Of a stretch of 57,203 bases of DNA, positions 17,296-25,107 are shown one piece after another. Both the position numbers and the translations under genes were made by a program. How positions within the stretch are numbered: the stretch's first letter is position 1; every line of letters starts with the position of its first letter. This DNA is from an uncultured Bacteroidales bacterium (GTDB lineage: Bacteria > Bacteroidota > Bacteroidia > Bacteroidales > Paludibacteraceae), in the NCBI GenBank assembly GCA_949297975.1, contig CASFUX010000163.1:1-57203 (forward strand), given 5' to 3'. The notes beneath the pieces are model-generated. The model had not been told where the DNA came from. It made no database searches and saw only the letters and a program-made list of their open reading frames with translations.

Positions 17296-17337
17296 CAATA
17301 AAAAAACAGAGGCGCGACACCGGTGGCCGCGCCTCTG
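17296..17337 (-). terminator. Terminator of the choice-of-anchor J protein gene
   Basis: CAGAGGCGCG (17307-17316) pairs with CGCGCCTCTG (17328-17337). On the minus strand the hairpin is followed by TTTTTTTATT. It lies just after the stop at 17375. Confidence 0.85.
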
Positions 17338-17374
17338 CCTTATTGTACGTTTCGCGTTATTCGCGTCCTGCCAA

Positions 17375-18640
17375 TCAGAACATCACCTTCTTGGCATCCT
17401 TGCCTGCCCGCACGATGTACATGCCGGGGTTGAGGTCGTTCACGGCAATGCCTGTGCCGTCGAACACGGTGGTCATCATCCGTGCGCCGAGGGCGTTGTA
17501 GATTTCCACCTGTGTGCCTTCGGCCACGCCGCCGAGCATCAGCACGCCGTCGAGTACGTAGAAGGCCGTTTCATCGGCATCCACGCCCGCAATGCCAGAG
17601 CCGGTTGTTTCGCCCGTTACGCTGACGTTCTGGATGTACCAGTTGCCTGCGCCGGTGGTTGTGCTGGTGTATTTGAACGCGATGTGCACGTTGGCTTGTC
17701 CGCAGAAAGCAGCCAAATCCATATCGCCGGCCGACTTGAAGTCGTTCGTTTCACCCGACAGGTGGTTGGGGATGGTCAGTTCCGTCCACGTGGCAGCCGT
17801 CACGTCGCCTTCCGTGTAGTTGGATGAGGTTTGTACGGTCAGGTTGGTCGTGGGTGCGCCGAACTGCTTCCCGGCGTGGTCGAATGTAAAGGTTGCGGTG
17901 CTCACGTTCGACAAGTCGATGGCCGGGGAAATCAGCCAGGCTTCCGTTTCGTAGTTCGTGCCGTTCACATATGCTCCCGCAGCCATTTGCTTGTGTTTGG
18001 AGTTGTAATACCACACGCTGTGGGTGTCGCCTTCTGGCTTGGTATTCTTCACTTCGTAGGTGGTGAAGTCGCCCTGCCCGTCGGCAAACGATTCGAAGAA
18101 GATGGCATCGGTGGGCTCGGTCGGGTCTGTTCCCGGGTCGGTGGTAGCGGGTGTGCCTTCGCCGTTGATGGTTACGCCGCCTAAGCTTACGTTGCAATAT
18201 GCTGTACCGTTATGCGGGTAGGCTGTCATAATAACTTGCACTTGAGCAATGCCCGTACCGTTCAGTGTGGCAGTATTGTCGCCGACTTCTACGGTGGCCA
18301 GCGTGGCAGTCGCCACTTCTGTACCTTCTGCATTCAAGCCCGTGATGGTGAACGGGTCTCCTTCGCTGGTTTTCGTGTTTGCGTTGAGGGCGTTGATGGT
18401 GATAATTACTTCTACATCTCCTTCAGCCGTAAATTTGGGTGAGAGGATGCCTTGTCCGACATACCGCATTTTCAATCCGCCATCACCGTAAAATTCATAG
18501 TCGGGATATTGGGGATCGTTCGTGATGTACGTCCATCCGTCGGGGATGGCATTGTTGATTACGCCTTTCGCCAGTTCGGCTGCCGACATGGCGAATGTTC
18601 CGGCCAGCAAAGCCGCCATAAACAGAGTAGTCTTTTTCAT
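17375..18640 (-). CDS. Secreted choice-of-anchor J protein with T9SS-like C-terminal domain
   Basis: 421 residues with a signal peptide (MKKTTLFMAALLAGTFAMSA). Residues about 20-165 form a beta-rich region of unknown fold. After a PATTDPGTDPTEPTD linker comes a 'choice-of-anchor J' jelly roll (IFFESFADGQGDFTTYEV, TEAWLISPAIDLSNV, TFTFDHAGKQFG). The last 75 residues (VEIYNALGARMMTTVF, NDLNPGMYIVRAGKDAKKV, ending MF) match the type A sorting domain of type IX secretion cargo. It is therefore probably exported through the outer membrane and surface-attached. A clear promoter lies upstream and a terminator downstream, so it is a single-gene unit. Confidence 0.78.
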   Translation of the reverse strand: MKKTTLFMAALLAGTFAMSAAELAKGVINNAIPDGWTYITNDPQYPDYEFYGDGGLKMRYVGQGILSPKFTAEGDVEVIITINALNANTKTSEGDPFTITGLNAEGTEVATATLATVEVGDNTATLNGTGIAQVQVIMTAYPHNGTAYCNVSLGGVTINGEGTPATTDPGTDPTEPTDAIFFESFADGQGDFTTYEVKNTKPEGDTHSVWYYNSKHKQMAAGAYVNGTNYETEAWLISPAIDLSNVSTATFTFDHAGKQFGAPTTNLTVQTSSNYTEGDVTAATWTELTIPNHLSGETNDFKSAGDMDLAAFCGQANVHIAFKYTSTTTGAGNWYIQNVSVTGETTGSGIAGVDADETAFYVLDGVLMLGGVAEGTQVEIYNALGARMMTTVFDGTGIAVNDLNPGMYIVRAGKDAKKVMF

Positions 18641-18688
18641 ACGCTGAACTTTTTAATGGGTTGATAAATAATGATACTTGTTTCGGTA

Positions 18689-18716
18689 CAAAAGTAGGAT
18701 ATTTTATTGACGCAAC
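18689..18716 (-). promoter_or_regulatory. Promoter of the choice-of-anchor J protein gene
   Basis: On the minus strand the -7 box TACTTTTG (complement at 18689-18696) follows a TTG (complement at 18713-18715) by 16 bases. It lies about 50 bp before the ATG at 18640. Confidence 0.55.
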
Positions 18717-18810
18717 CTTATAGCAAGCGTTAAAAGATGGTTAAGTTTTAGTCGTGTGCGGGGAAAGTCATGTGCGGGTGCGGGCGAAGTCGTGCAGATA
18801 TGCGGGGAAT

Positions 18811-18906
18811 GTTATCGTCCCACGAAGGTGGAACAGGTGTCTCACCCGGGTGGTACACCTGTTCCACCTGGGTGAGACACCTGTTCCACCCGGGTGGTAC
18901 GATAAC
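18811..18906. repeat. 96-bp imperfect palindrome
   Basis: The ends GTTATCGT (18811) and ACGATAAC (18899-18906) are complementary, and the interior repeats GGTGGAACAGGTGTCTCACC and its complement around a centre near 18858. The submotif ACCTGTTCCACC and its complement occurs four times. The whole element could fold into one long hairpin or a cruciform. It lies between the promoter of the secreted protein and the convergent-side repeats, with no gene in 18720-19084. Confidence 0.85.
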
Positions 18907-19084
18907 TTTATGCAAGGAAAGAAGCGAAAAGCCTCCCCAAGCCCCGGAAACTTGTCCCGATGCTGTCGGGAAGGAGAGGATAAAAGCAGAGGTGAGAGGC
19001 AAGGAGCGAGAGGCAAGAAATCATCTGCGTCCATCTGCGCCATCTGCGGGAAATAATCTGAAATCTGAAATCTGAAATCCGGAA

Positions 19085-20011
19085 TCACCCCTCCGCGTTC
19101 CCGCATGCCAGCCATCGGCTCATTTCATCGGGCGTGCGGCCCCGGCGGCGGGCGTAGTCGGCCAGCTGGGCGGCATCGACGGGTCCCACGAGGAAGTAGC
19201 GTGCCTGCGGGTGGGACAGGTACAGCCCGCACACCGACGAGGCGGGACGCATGGCACCGCTCTCGGTGAGCGCGATGCCGATGCCGCCGAGGTGCAGCAG
19301 GCGGTCGAGGTCGAAGATGAGCGACTGGTCGGGCAGGGCGGGGTAGCCCACGGCGGGGCGTATGCCGGGATATTGCCCCCGGCGCAGCTTGTCCGGGTCG
19401 AAGGGCTCGTGCGGGTGGTAGCCCCACAGGCGGGTGCGCACCTGGTAGTGCAGCCATTCGGACGTGGCTTCGGCCAGGCGGTCGGCCAGCGTCTGTGCCA
19501 GCAGGGCGCGGTAGGGGTCGCCTTGGCGGTTGAAGGTGTCGGCCAGTGTGTCCGCCCCCTGCACCGTGCAGGCAAAAAGGCCGATGCGGTCGCCCCCGGG
19601 GCGCACGAAGTCGGCCAGCGAGTAGCAGCATCCGTCCGCCGAGGGGCGTTGCTGGCGCAGCATGGGCAGCGGGGTTTCCCGCCCGTCTTCGTCCGTTATG
19701 ATGATGTCCTCCCCGGTGGAGCGTGCGGCAAGCAGCCGTGCCACGGCGCGGAGGCGGATGCCGGGCGTGTCGCGGAAGCGGCGGAGCATTTCCTGCGCGT
19801 CGCGCAACAGGGCGAGCGCCTCCTCGGCCCGGGGGCGGTCGGCCTCGGCGAAGCCTTGCAGCCAGGCCGTGCGGCAGGCCGCGCATTCGCACGCCCGGTC
19901 GATGCCCTCGTACCGCCCCAGCACGCGCCAGGCACGGAAGAAGTACGTCCAGTTGATGAGCGGGGCGACTTCGGGCAGGGTGGGGCTATTTACTATTTGA
20001 CGATTTACCAT
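19085..20011 (-). CDS. Stand-alone methionine synthase (MetH) reactivation domain protein
   Basis: About 308 residues. WLHYQVRTRLWGYHPHEPFD, GQYPGIRPAVGYPALPDQS and GIGIALTESGAMRPASSVCG, then LYLSHPQARYFLVG, match the C-terminal AdoMet-binding activation domain of cobalamin-dependent MetH (Met_synt_B12). That domain normally is the last 350 residues of a protein of about 1200. Here nothing of the catalytic B12 or methyltransferase domains is attached, so it would act in trans to reductively remethylate cobalamin in MetH. The gene is very GC-rich. The start at 20011 (MVNRQIVNS) is uncertain; the conserved part begins near LINWTYFFRAW. Confidence 0.85.
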   Translation of the reverse strand: MVNRQIVNSPTLPEVAPLINWTYFFRAWRVLGRYEGIDRACECAACRTAWLQGFAEADRPRAEEALALLRDAQEMLRRFRDTPGIRLRAVARLLAARSTGEDIIITDEDGRETPLPMLRQQRPSADGCCYSLADFVRPGGDRIGLFACTVQGADTLADTFNRQGDPYRALLAQTLADRLAEATSEWLHYQVRTRLWGYHPHEPFDPDKLRRGQYPGIRPAVGYPALPDQSLIFDLDRLLHLGGIGIALTESGAMRPASSVCGLYLSHPQARYFLVGPVDAAQLADYARRRGRTPDEMSRWLACGNAEG

Positions 20012-20206
20012 TTGGGGGCATCATAGATAACATAGGGGACTTTAATCTTGAACACGGATGGAACAGATGAAACGGATTTATACGGATGGTTTCCCTAAGA
20101 TTTTGCAGATAAATTTGCGTTCATTTGCGCCGTTTTGTGTCATTTGCGTTCACTCAAAATCTGTGATAATCTGTTTAATCTGTGTTATTCCGTGTGCTAA
20201 ATTCCA

Positions 20207-21001
20207 TTATATCACTAGCAGGCTGGCCGCCATGACCGCCATGCCGCCCACGAACCCGGCGATGGAGTAGTGGTGGCAGCCGTAGCGTTCGGCGGCGGGG
20301 ATAAGCTCGTCCACCGAGATGAACACCATGATGCCCGCCACGGCAGCCATGACCAGCCCCAGCGAGAAGGGCGTGATGAACGGCAGCAGCAGGAAATAGC
20401 CTATCAGCCCGCCCACCGGCTCGGCCATGCCGGACGACAGCGAGTACCAGAACGCCTTGCGGCGGTTGCCCGTGGAGTAGTACAGGGGCACGGACACGGC
20501 GATGCCCTCCGGAATGTTGTGGATGGCGATGGCCACGGCGATGGGGATGGCGATGCTGGGGTCCACGTAGGCCGAGGTGAAGGTGGCGATGCCTTCGGGG
20601 AAGTTGTGGATGGCGATGGCCAGGGCCATGAGCAAGCCTGTGCGTTGCAGTTGCGGGGCGGGGCCGCGTTGCTTGAGTTCCTCCACCATGTGCACCTCGT
20701 GGGGGTTTTCGCCCGAGGGGATGAGCATGTCGATGAGGAAGATGAAGGCGATGCCCGCAAAGAAGGCCAGCACCACGCTCAATGCGGGACGTGCCGCGCC
20801 GCCCGCCGTCACCTGCTCCAACGCCTGCGGGAACAGCTCGACGAACGACACGTACACCATGACCCCCGCCGAGAAACCCAGCGCGGTGGAAAGGAACTTC
20901 GTGTTGGTGCGCCGTGCGAAGAAGGCGATGGCACTGCCGATGCCCGTGCTCAGCCCGGCCAGCAGGGTCAGTACGAGGGCGAAGAGGAATGGAGAAGACA
21001 T
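20207..21001 (-). CDS. zupT: ZIP-family metal (zinc) transporter, ZupT-like
   Basis: 264 residues with eight predicted membrane helices. The signature metal-binding motifs AIAIHNFPEGIATF and AIAIHNIPEGIAVSVP sit in TM4 and TM5. A cytoplasmic loop before them carries ENPHEVHMVEELKQRG, the His/Glu-rich loop of ZIP proteins. It imports Zn2+ (and possibly Fe2+ or Mn2+) across the inner membrane. The start ATG at 21001 (MSSPFLFALVLTLLAGL) is chosen because it begins TM1; the reading frame remains open upstream to about 21301 but that part is not family-like. Confidence 0.9.
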   Translation of the reverse strand: MSSPFLFALVLTLLAGLSTGIGSAIAFFARRTNTKFLSTALGFSAGVMVYVSFVELFPQALEQVTAGGAARPALSVVLAFFAGIAFIFLIDMLIPSGENPHEVHMVEELKQRGPAPQLQRTGLLMALAIAIHNFPEGIATFTSAYVDPSIAIPIAVAIAIHNIPEGIAVSVPLYYSTGNRRKAFWYSLSSGMAEPVGGLIGYFLLLPFITPFSLGLVMAAVAGIMVFISVDELIPAAERYGCHHYSIAGFVGGMAVMAASLLVI

Positions 21002-21138
21002 GCTGTGATTTACTATTGGACGATTTACAATTGACGATAGGGTGCAAATGTACGGATATTTGCGGAATAAGCGTGCGGGCGGAGGGACTTTGCGGTGAAA
21101 TAAGGAAAGGAGGTGGGGAAAATATGAAGTCTTTTTCG

Positions 21139-21236
21139 TTACTTTGCAGAAGGGCATAAAAAAACCCGGATTCATCACCAGTAACTGAAAGCTGGGAGAG
21201 GAACGCCCGGGACTGCACCACAAAAGTACATAAAAT
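21139..21236 (+). ncRNA. Candidate AbiF-associated structured RNA (leader/antitoxin-like)
   Basis: A -7-like box TTACTTTG (21139-21146) should start a transcript near 21153. The following sequence can fold: CCCGG (21165-21169) with CCGGG (21207-21211) encloses CCAG (21178-21181) with CTGG (21192-21195). The Abi-family HEPN gene starts at 21237 directly after. Known abiF RNA motifs lie just upstream of Abi-like HEPN genes, and this position and size fit. That it is the same RNA family is inference from context. Confidence 0.5.
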
Positions 21237-21899
21237 ATGGAATGTAGCAAAGATTTTTTTGAGAAAGTTTTCTCCAGTAAGCGCATGGAGCGATATTTCA
21301 ATCTTTATCCAGGCAACGAAAATCGTGCCATTTTGCATTATCGCTGTAATCTGCAACTGGCAGAGGCTTTTTATGTCAGTCTGTCTGTGTTGGAAGTGAC
21401 ACTGCGCAATGCCTTGTGTCGTGAGTTGGAGACAATGACCGGACGTGAGGACTGGTATGCCGTATTCCCTACTACGCCGGGACTTGCCAAGTTGAATCGT
21501 TACATTACGCAAGCCAATAAGCAAATAGCCGGGCGACATGAGAATATTACTCCATCGAAAGTAGTGGCAGAATTGACTTTAGGTTTCTGGGTGTCGCTGT
21601 TGAACAGCGAGCATGAACGCCTGTTATGGAAAGATTTGCGGCGGGCATTCCCATTTATGCCCAAGCAGGAAAGGAAACGTAAAAACGTGTCTGCTCCTTT
21701 GAACCAGTTTCGGACGTTGCGCAACAGAGTGTTTCACAATGAATCCATCTGTTGGAACTTGCATCATGTGGAAGAGGTTCATCGGGAAATGGTTACGATG
21801 ATGGGGTGGATAAACAAGGACGTTCCCGGCTGGTTGGAGCAAACCGATCGTTTCAATGAGGTCTGCCAACAAATCCGGGAAACTATGGGTTGGAAGTGA
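21237..21899 (+). CDS. Abi-family (AbiF/AbiD-like, Abi_2) HEPN protein
   Basis: 220 residues. The pattern LYPGNENRAILHYRCNLQLA, SLSVLEVTLRNALCRELE and LTLGFWVSLLNSEHERLLW matches the Abi_2 family of phage abortive-infection proteins. The C-terminal FRTLRNRVFHNESICW holds an R-x4-H HEPN ribonuclease motif (RNRVFH). The predicted role is an RNase toxin that halts phage infection, held in check by a neighbouring RNA. It stands alone among housekeeping genes, preceded by a possible structured RNA and followed by REP-B-type repeats, consistent with a small mobile defence unit. Confidence 0.82.
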   Translation: MECSKDFFEKVFSSKRMERYFNLYPGNENRAILHYRCNLQLAEAFYVSLSVLEVTLRNALCRELETMTGREDWYAVFPTTPGLAKLNRYITQANKQIAGRHENITPSKVVAELTLGFWVSLLNSEHERLLWKDLRRAFPFMPKQERKRKNVSAPLNQFRTLRNRVFHNESICWNLHHVEEVHREMVTMMGWINKDVPGWLEQTDRFNEVCQQIRETMGWK

Positions 21900-22027
21900 T
21901 AGTTATGTAGTATAAACAAAAGGCCATGCCTTGCCCCGTGCCGGATGCCATACCTTATAATATTATATGTAGAATGGTTTTCGGCAGAGAGGCAAGGCAT
22001 GGCTTATAATGTTTTACGAAAAAAAGA

Positions 22028-22049
22028 GAGACAAGGCATGCCTTGTCTC
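22028..22049. repeat. REP-B palindrome, distal copy
   Basis: A perfect 22-bp copy of the REP-B palindrome, just beyond the rhamnosidase stop. Between 21920 and 22005 there are further fragments (GGCCATGCCTTGCC and GAGGCAAGGCATGGC), forming a looser inverted pair around TATAATATTATA. Confidence 0.8.
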
Positions 22050-22081
22050 TACTTTTTTCTTGCCTCTTGCTTTCTCACTTC

Positions 22082-24805
22082 TTACTTGCTGCTCAGCGTG
22101 TAGCTGCCTGAACCCAGTTCGATGATGGTATAGCCGTCGGCTTGGGTCACGGCGTGGATGCCATTGGCATCGGCCTGGGGAGCTACGTTGAACTTGGCAG
22201 GCAGGCGCAGGGTGGCCGTGGTGTTGGGCGGCAGGGTGACGTGCCATTCCAGACGGTCGCCCGTGCGCTTCCAATGGCTGGCGATTTCGCCGTAGGGCGA
22301 TTCGTGCGAAGCCATCACTTCGTCCAGCCCATCGGGGAAGGCGGGTTCCATCCACACATGTTTGAAGGCCGTGGCATCCGGGGCGCATTGTATGCCTGCC
22401 AGGTCCTCGTACATCCAGATGAGCAGGTCGCCCAGCAGCATGACGTGGTTGCGCGAGTTCATGGCTGGGTCGGCGGTGTCGCCGTTCCATAGTTCCCAGA
22501 TGGTGGTCGCCCCTTGTTCTATCATGTAGCCCCACGAAGGGTAGGAGGTCTGCGTGGCGATGCGGTAGGCCAGGTTCACGTTGCCGCGCTCGGTGAGGCC
22601 GCGCATGAGGTGCTGGATGCCGAGCACGCCCGCGCTGACGTGTCCCTGGTGCACGGTTTCGGTTTTGGTCACGATGTTGTCAAACACGCGGTCTTCATAT
22701 CCGGCGGGCACTAGGCCGAGGCGCAGCGAGAGCAGGTTGGCCGTCACGGTGTTGTTGCTGTACCGCGCTGTCTCGCGGTCGAAGAACTTGTCGTTGTACG
22801 CCTGCTTTACCTTGGCAGCCAGTTCGCCGTATTCCAAGGCATCGGAGGGCTGGTTGTTCATGAGGGCGAACTTCTGCATGAGTTCAAGGATGCTGTGGAA
22901 CACGGCGGTGCTTAGCAACTGTCCGTCCGTGCGGCGGGCGGGGTCCTGCGAGTGGATGAGTTCGGGCGACTCGGGCGGCATACACCAGTCGCCGTAGGTG
23001 TCCGTCTCCATGATGTAGTCGTGCATCTTTTTCTGCATGATGTATTTCACCCATTGTTTCATGGAGGGATAGCGTTCGCGGATGGAGCGGTCGTCGCCGA
23101 ACTGGCGGTAGAGCATGTCGGCCACGTAGAAGTAGGCAGCGGGCCAGGTTACGTCATCGTTGTACAGCGTCCAGTAGCGGGGCGACACGTCCGAGATGCT
23201 GCCTTCCTCGTTCATCGACTCCTCGATATCCACCAGCCATTTATAATAGAGCAAGGAATTGCCGAAGAGGAAGCTCTCGCCGTATGCCCCCATCGTGCGG
23301 TCGCCCAGCCAGCCGAGGCGTTCGTCGCGCTGCGGGCAGTCGGTGGGCATGCCCCGGTAATTGCCCCGGATGCCCCAATAAGCATTCTTGTGGATGCGGT
23401 TGAGCAAGTCGTTGGAGGAGGCGAAGCGGCCCGTGGTCTCCATGTCGTCGTACACCACCAGCCCGGTGAAGTCGTCCACCGTGGGCGCGTAGTCCAGTCC
23501 CGAAACCTCCATGAAGCGGAAGCCGTGATAGACGAACAGCGGTTCCCAGGTAAATTCGCCGTCCCGGGCAGGCGTGTAAACATCGGTTACCAGGGCCGAG
23601 CGCAGGTTGTCGAGATAAAGCTCCGTGCCGTTGTCCTTCAACACTTCGGCGAAGCGCATGGTGATGGGTTGCCCGGCCTTGCCTTGCAGGTGTACCCGTT
23701 GCAGTCCCACCATGTTCTGTCCCATATCGACGATGTAGCGTCCCTCGCCCACGGCCTTGACCGAGATGGGCTTGATGGTTTCGTGCACCTTGAGGCAGGG
23801 CGACAGCTGGGCCACGAGCTTGCCTTTTGGGGCTTCCATCCGTTCGGCGGGTTGCCAGGCCGAGGCATCGTAGCCGGGGCGCGTCCAGTCGCCGAGTTCG
23901 AGGCGGGCATCGTAGTGTTCGCCGTCAAATTCGTTGTTCTCCGTTATCGGGCCTTGGTTGGTGGCTTGCCAGGTGGGGTCGCTTGTGATGATTTCCTCCT
24001 TTCCATCGGCATATTCCACCTGCAATTGTGCCAGCAGGCGGGGCAGACCGAAGCCGAATGTGCCGTACCAGCGGCGGGGCAGGTACGAACCGTTGCCCAG
24101 GGCCACGCCGATGGCGTTGTCTCCTTGTTGAACCATGGAGGTGACATCGTAGGTGAGGTAGGACACGGAGGCATCGTACCACGTGGGCAGCGGGCCGAAC
24201 ACGTCGTCGCCCACGCGCTGCCCGTTGAGGTAGCACACCGACGAGCCTACGCCCGACACGTAGAGCATGGCGCGTACCGGCTTGTCGGCCAAGGCAAACT
24301 CCTTGCGCAGGTAGCGGGCGGGCAGGATGGGGCGGTTGTCCACTATCCGCAGCGTAGCCGTGTCGTTCAGCCCTATCCACTGCGCCTGCCAGTCCGATGC
24401 GTGGAACAGGGCGGTGCTCCACGTCTGCACGCCGCTCGTGGCTCGGTCGTCGTGGTTGCTCCACACGGTGGCTTGCCAGTAGTAGCGCGTGCCCGACTGC
24501 AAAGGCTGCCCTGCATAGGGGATGAAAAGGGATTGGTCGCTTTCCACGCGACCGGAGTTCCACAGCAGGTTGCGCCCGTGCTTCAGGTCGGCCTCGGAGG
24601 CGGCCACCTCGATTTGGTAAGCCGTCTGCATCACGTCGTTCAGCGAGGACGTGAGTTGCCAGGAGAAGCGGGGCGTGGAAGTGCCGATTCCATCGGGGTT
24701 TTGGCGCATTTCCACGGTGGGGTTGTTCACTTGCAGCGATGAGCCGCCTTGACAGCCTGCCAGCAACACGGGCAGCAGGACGAAGAAAAGAAGTTTTTTG
24801 TTCAT
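22082..24805 (-). CDS. Alpha-L-rhamnosidase lipoprotein (GH78)
   Basis: About 907 residues. MNKKLLFFVLLPVLLAGCQG is a lipoprotein signal peptide with lipobox LLAGC, so the start at 24805 is preferred to the ATG nine bases earlier. The N-terminal beta-sandwich (PRFSWQLTSSLNDVMQTAYQ) and the Bac_rhamnosid_N part (KPVRAMLYVSGVGSSVCYLN) precede the (alpha/alpha)6 barrel with GMPTDCPQRDERLGWLGD, the signature acidic region of GH78, and TTIWELWNGD. It removes terminal alpha-L-rhamnose from glycans or glycosides, probably in the periplasm or at the surface. No SusC/SusD pair is adjacent, so it is not within an obvious PUL. Confidence 0.92.
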   Translation of the reverse strand: MNKKLLFFVLLPVLLAGCQGGSSLQVNNPTVEMRQNPDGIGTSTPRFSWQLTSSLNDVMQTAYQIEVAASEADLKHGRNLLWNSGRVESDQSLFIPYAGQPLQSGTRYYWQATVWSNHDDRATSGVQTWSTALFHASDWQAQWIGLNDTATLRIVDNRPILPARYLRKEFALADKPVRAMLYVSGVGSSVCYLNGQRVGDDVFGPLPTWYDASVSYLTYDVTSMVQQGDNAIGVALGNGSYLPRRWYGTFGFGLPRLLAQLQVEYADGKEEIITSDPTWQATNQGPITENNEFDGEHYDARLELGDWTRPGYDASAWQPAERMEAPKGKLVAQLSPCLKVHETIKPISVKAVGEGRYIVDMGQNMVGLQRVHLQGKAGQPITMRFAEVLKDNGTELYLDNLRSALVTDVYTPARDGEFTWEPLFVYHGFRFMEVSGLDYAPTVDDFTGLVVYDDMETTGRFASSNDLLNRIHKNAYWGIRGNYRGMPTDCPQRDERLGWLGDRTMGAYGESFLFGNSLLYYKWLVDIEESMNEEGSISDVSPRYWTLYNDDVTWPAAYFYVADMLYRQFGDDRSIRERYPSMKQWVKYIMQKKMHDYIMETDTYGDWCMPPESPELIHSQDPARRTDGQLLSTAVFHSILELMQKFALMNNQPSDALEYGELAAKVKQAYNDKFFDRETARYSNNTVTANLLSLRLGLVPAGYEDRVFDNIVTKTETVHQGHVSAGVLGIQHLMRGLTERGNVNLAYRIATQTSYPSWGYMIEQGATTIWELWNGDTADPAMNSRNHVMLLGDLLIWMYEDLAGIQCAPDATAFKHVWMEPAFPDGLDEVMASHESPYGEIASHWKRTGDRLEWHVTLPPNTTATLRLPAKFNVAPQADANGIHAVTQADGYTIIELGSGSYTLSSK

Positions 24806-24814
24806 GGAAAACAA

Positions 24815-25107
24815 TGTTTAGTGTTTAGTGATTAATATTTAATGATTAATATTTAATGATTAGTGATGAATGTTTGTGTTACGCAGAGGCACACGGAGAA
24901 AGCACAGAGACGCACGGAGAAACTTCCTGTTTCTCTGCATCGGCTCTGCGTATCCCGGTGTGACAAAGATACGGGTTACAAAAGAACGTGTTGGGGAAAG
25001 TTGTGTTGAAAAGGGGGAAAGAAGTCTATATGGTCAACAGTCAGCAGTCAACGGTCAACTGTGTCGCGGAAATTGACGACTGTTGACCGTTGACTGTCGG
25101 CTATTGT
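24815..25107. other. Gene-free gap with short repeats between rhamnosidase and argS
   Basis: Contains direct repeats of TTTAGTGATTAATATTTAAT and relatives (24824-24866), a stretch of 'cacggagaaa' repeats, and an inverted pair around 25031-25100 (CAACGGTCAACTGT and GACTGTTGACCGTTGACTG). No ORF with family-like content is seen. The argS stop lies just after, so the inverted pair could act as its terminator. Confidence 0.6.

Noticed and set aside
17093..17296. C8 runs at 17093-17100 and 17289-17296 as phase-variation tracts
   Set aside because: They lie in or beside terminators, outside coding sequence and not near promoters, so a change in length has no evident effect.
22952..24742. Long plus-strand open frame opposite the rhamnosidase
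   Set aside because: Composition is a shadow of the GH78 codons (His/Val/Gly-rich), with no motif; GH78 is complete on the other strand.
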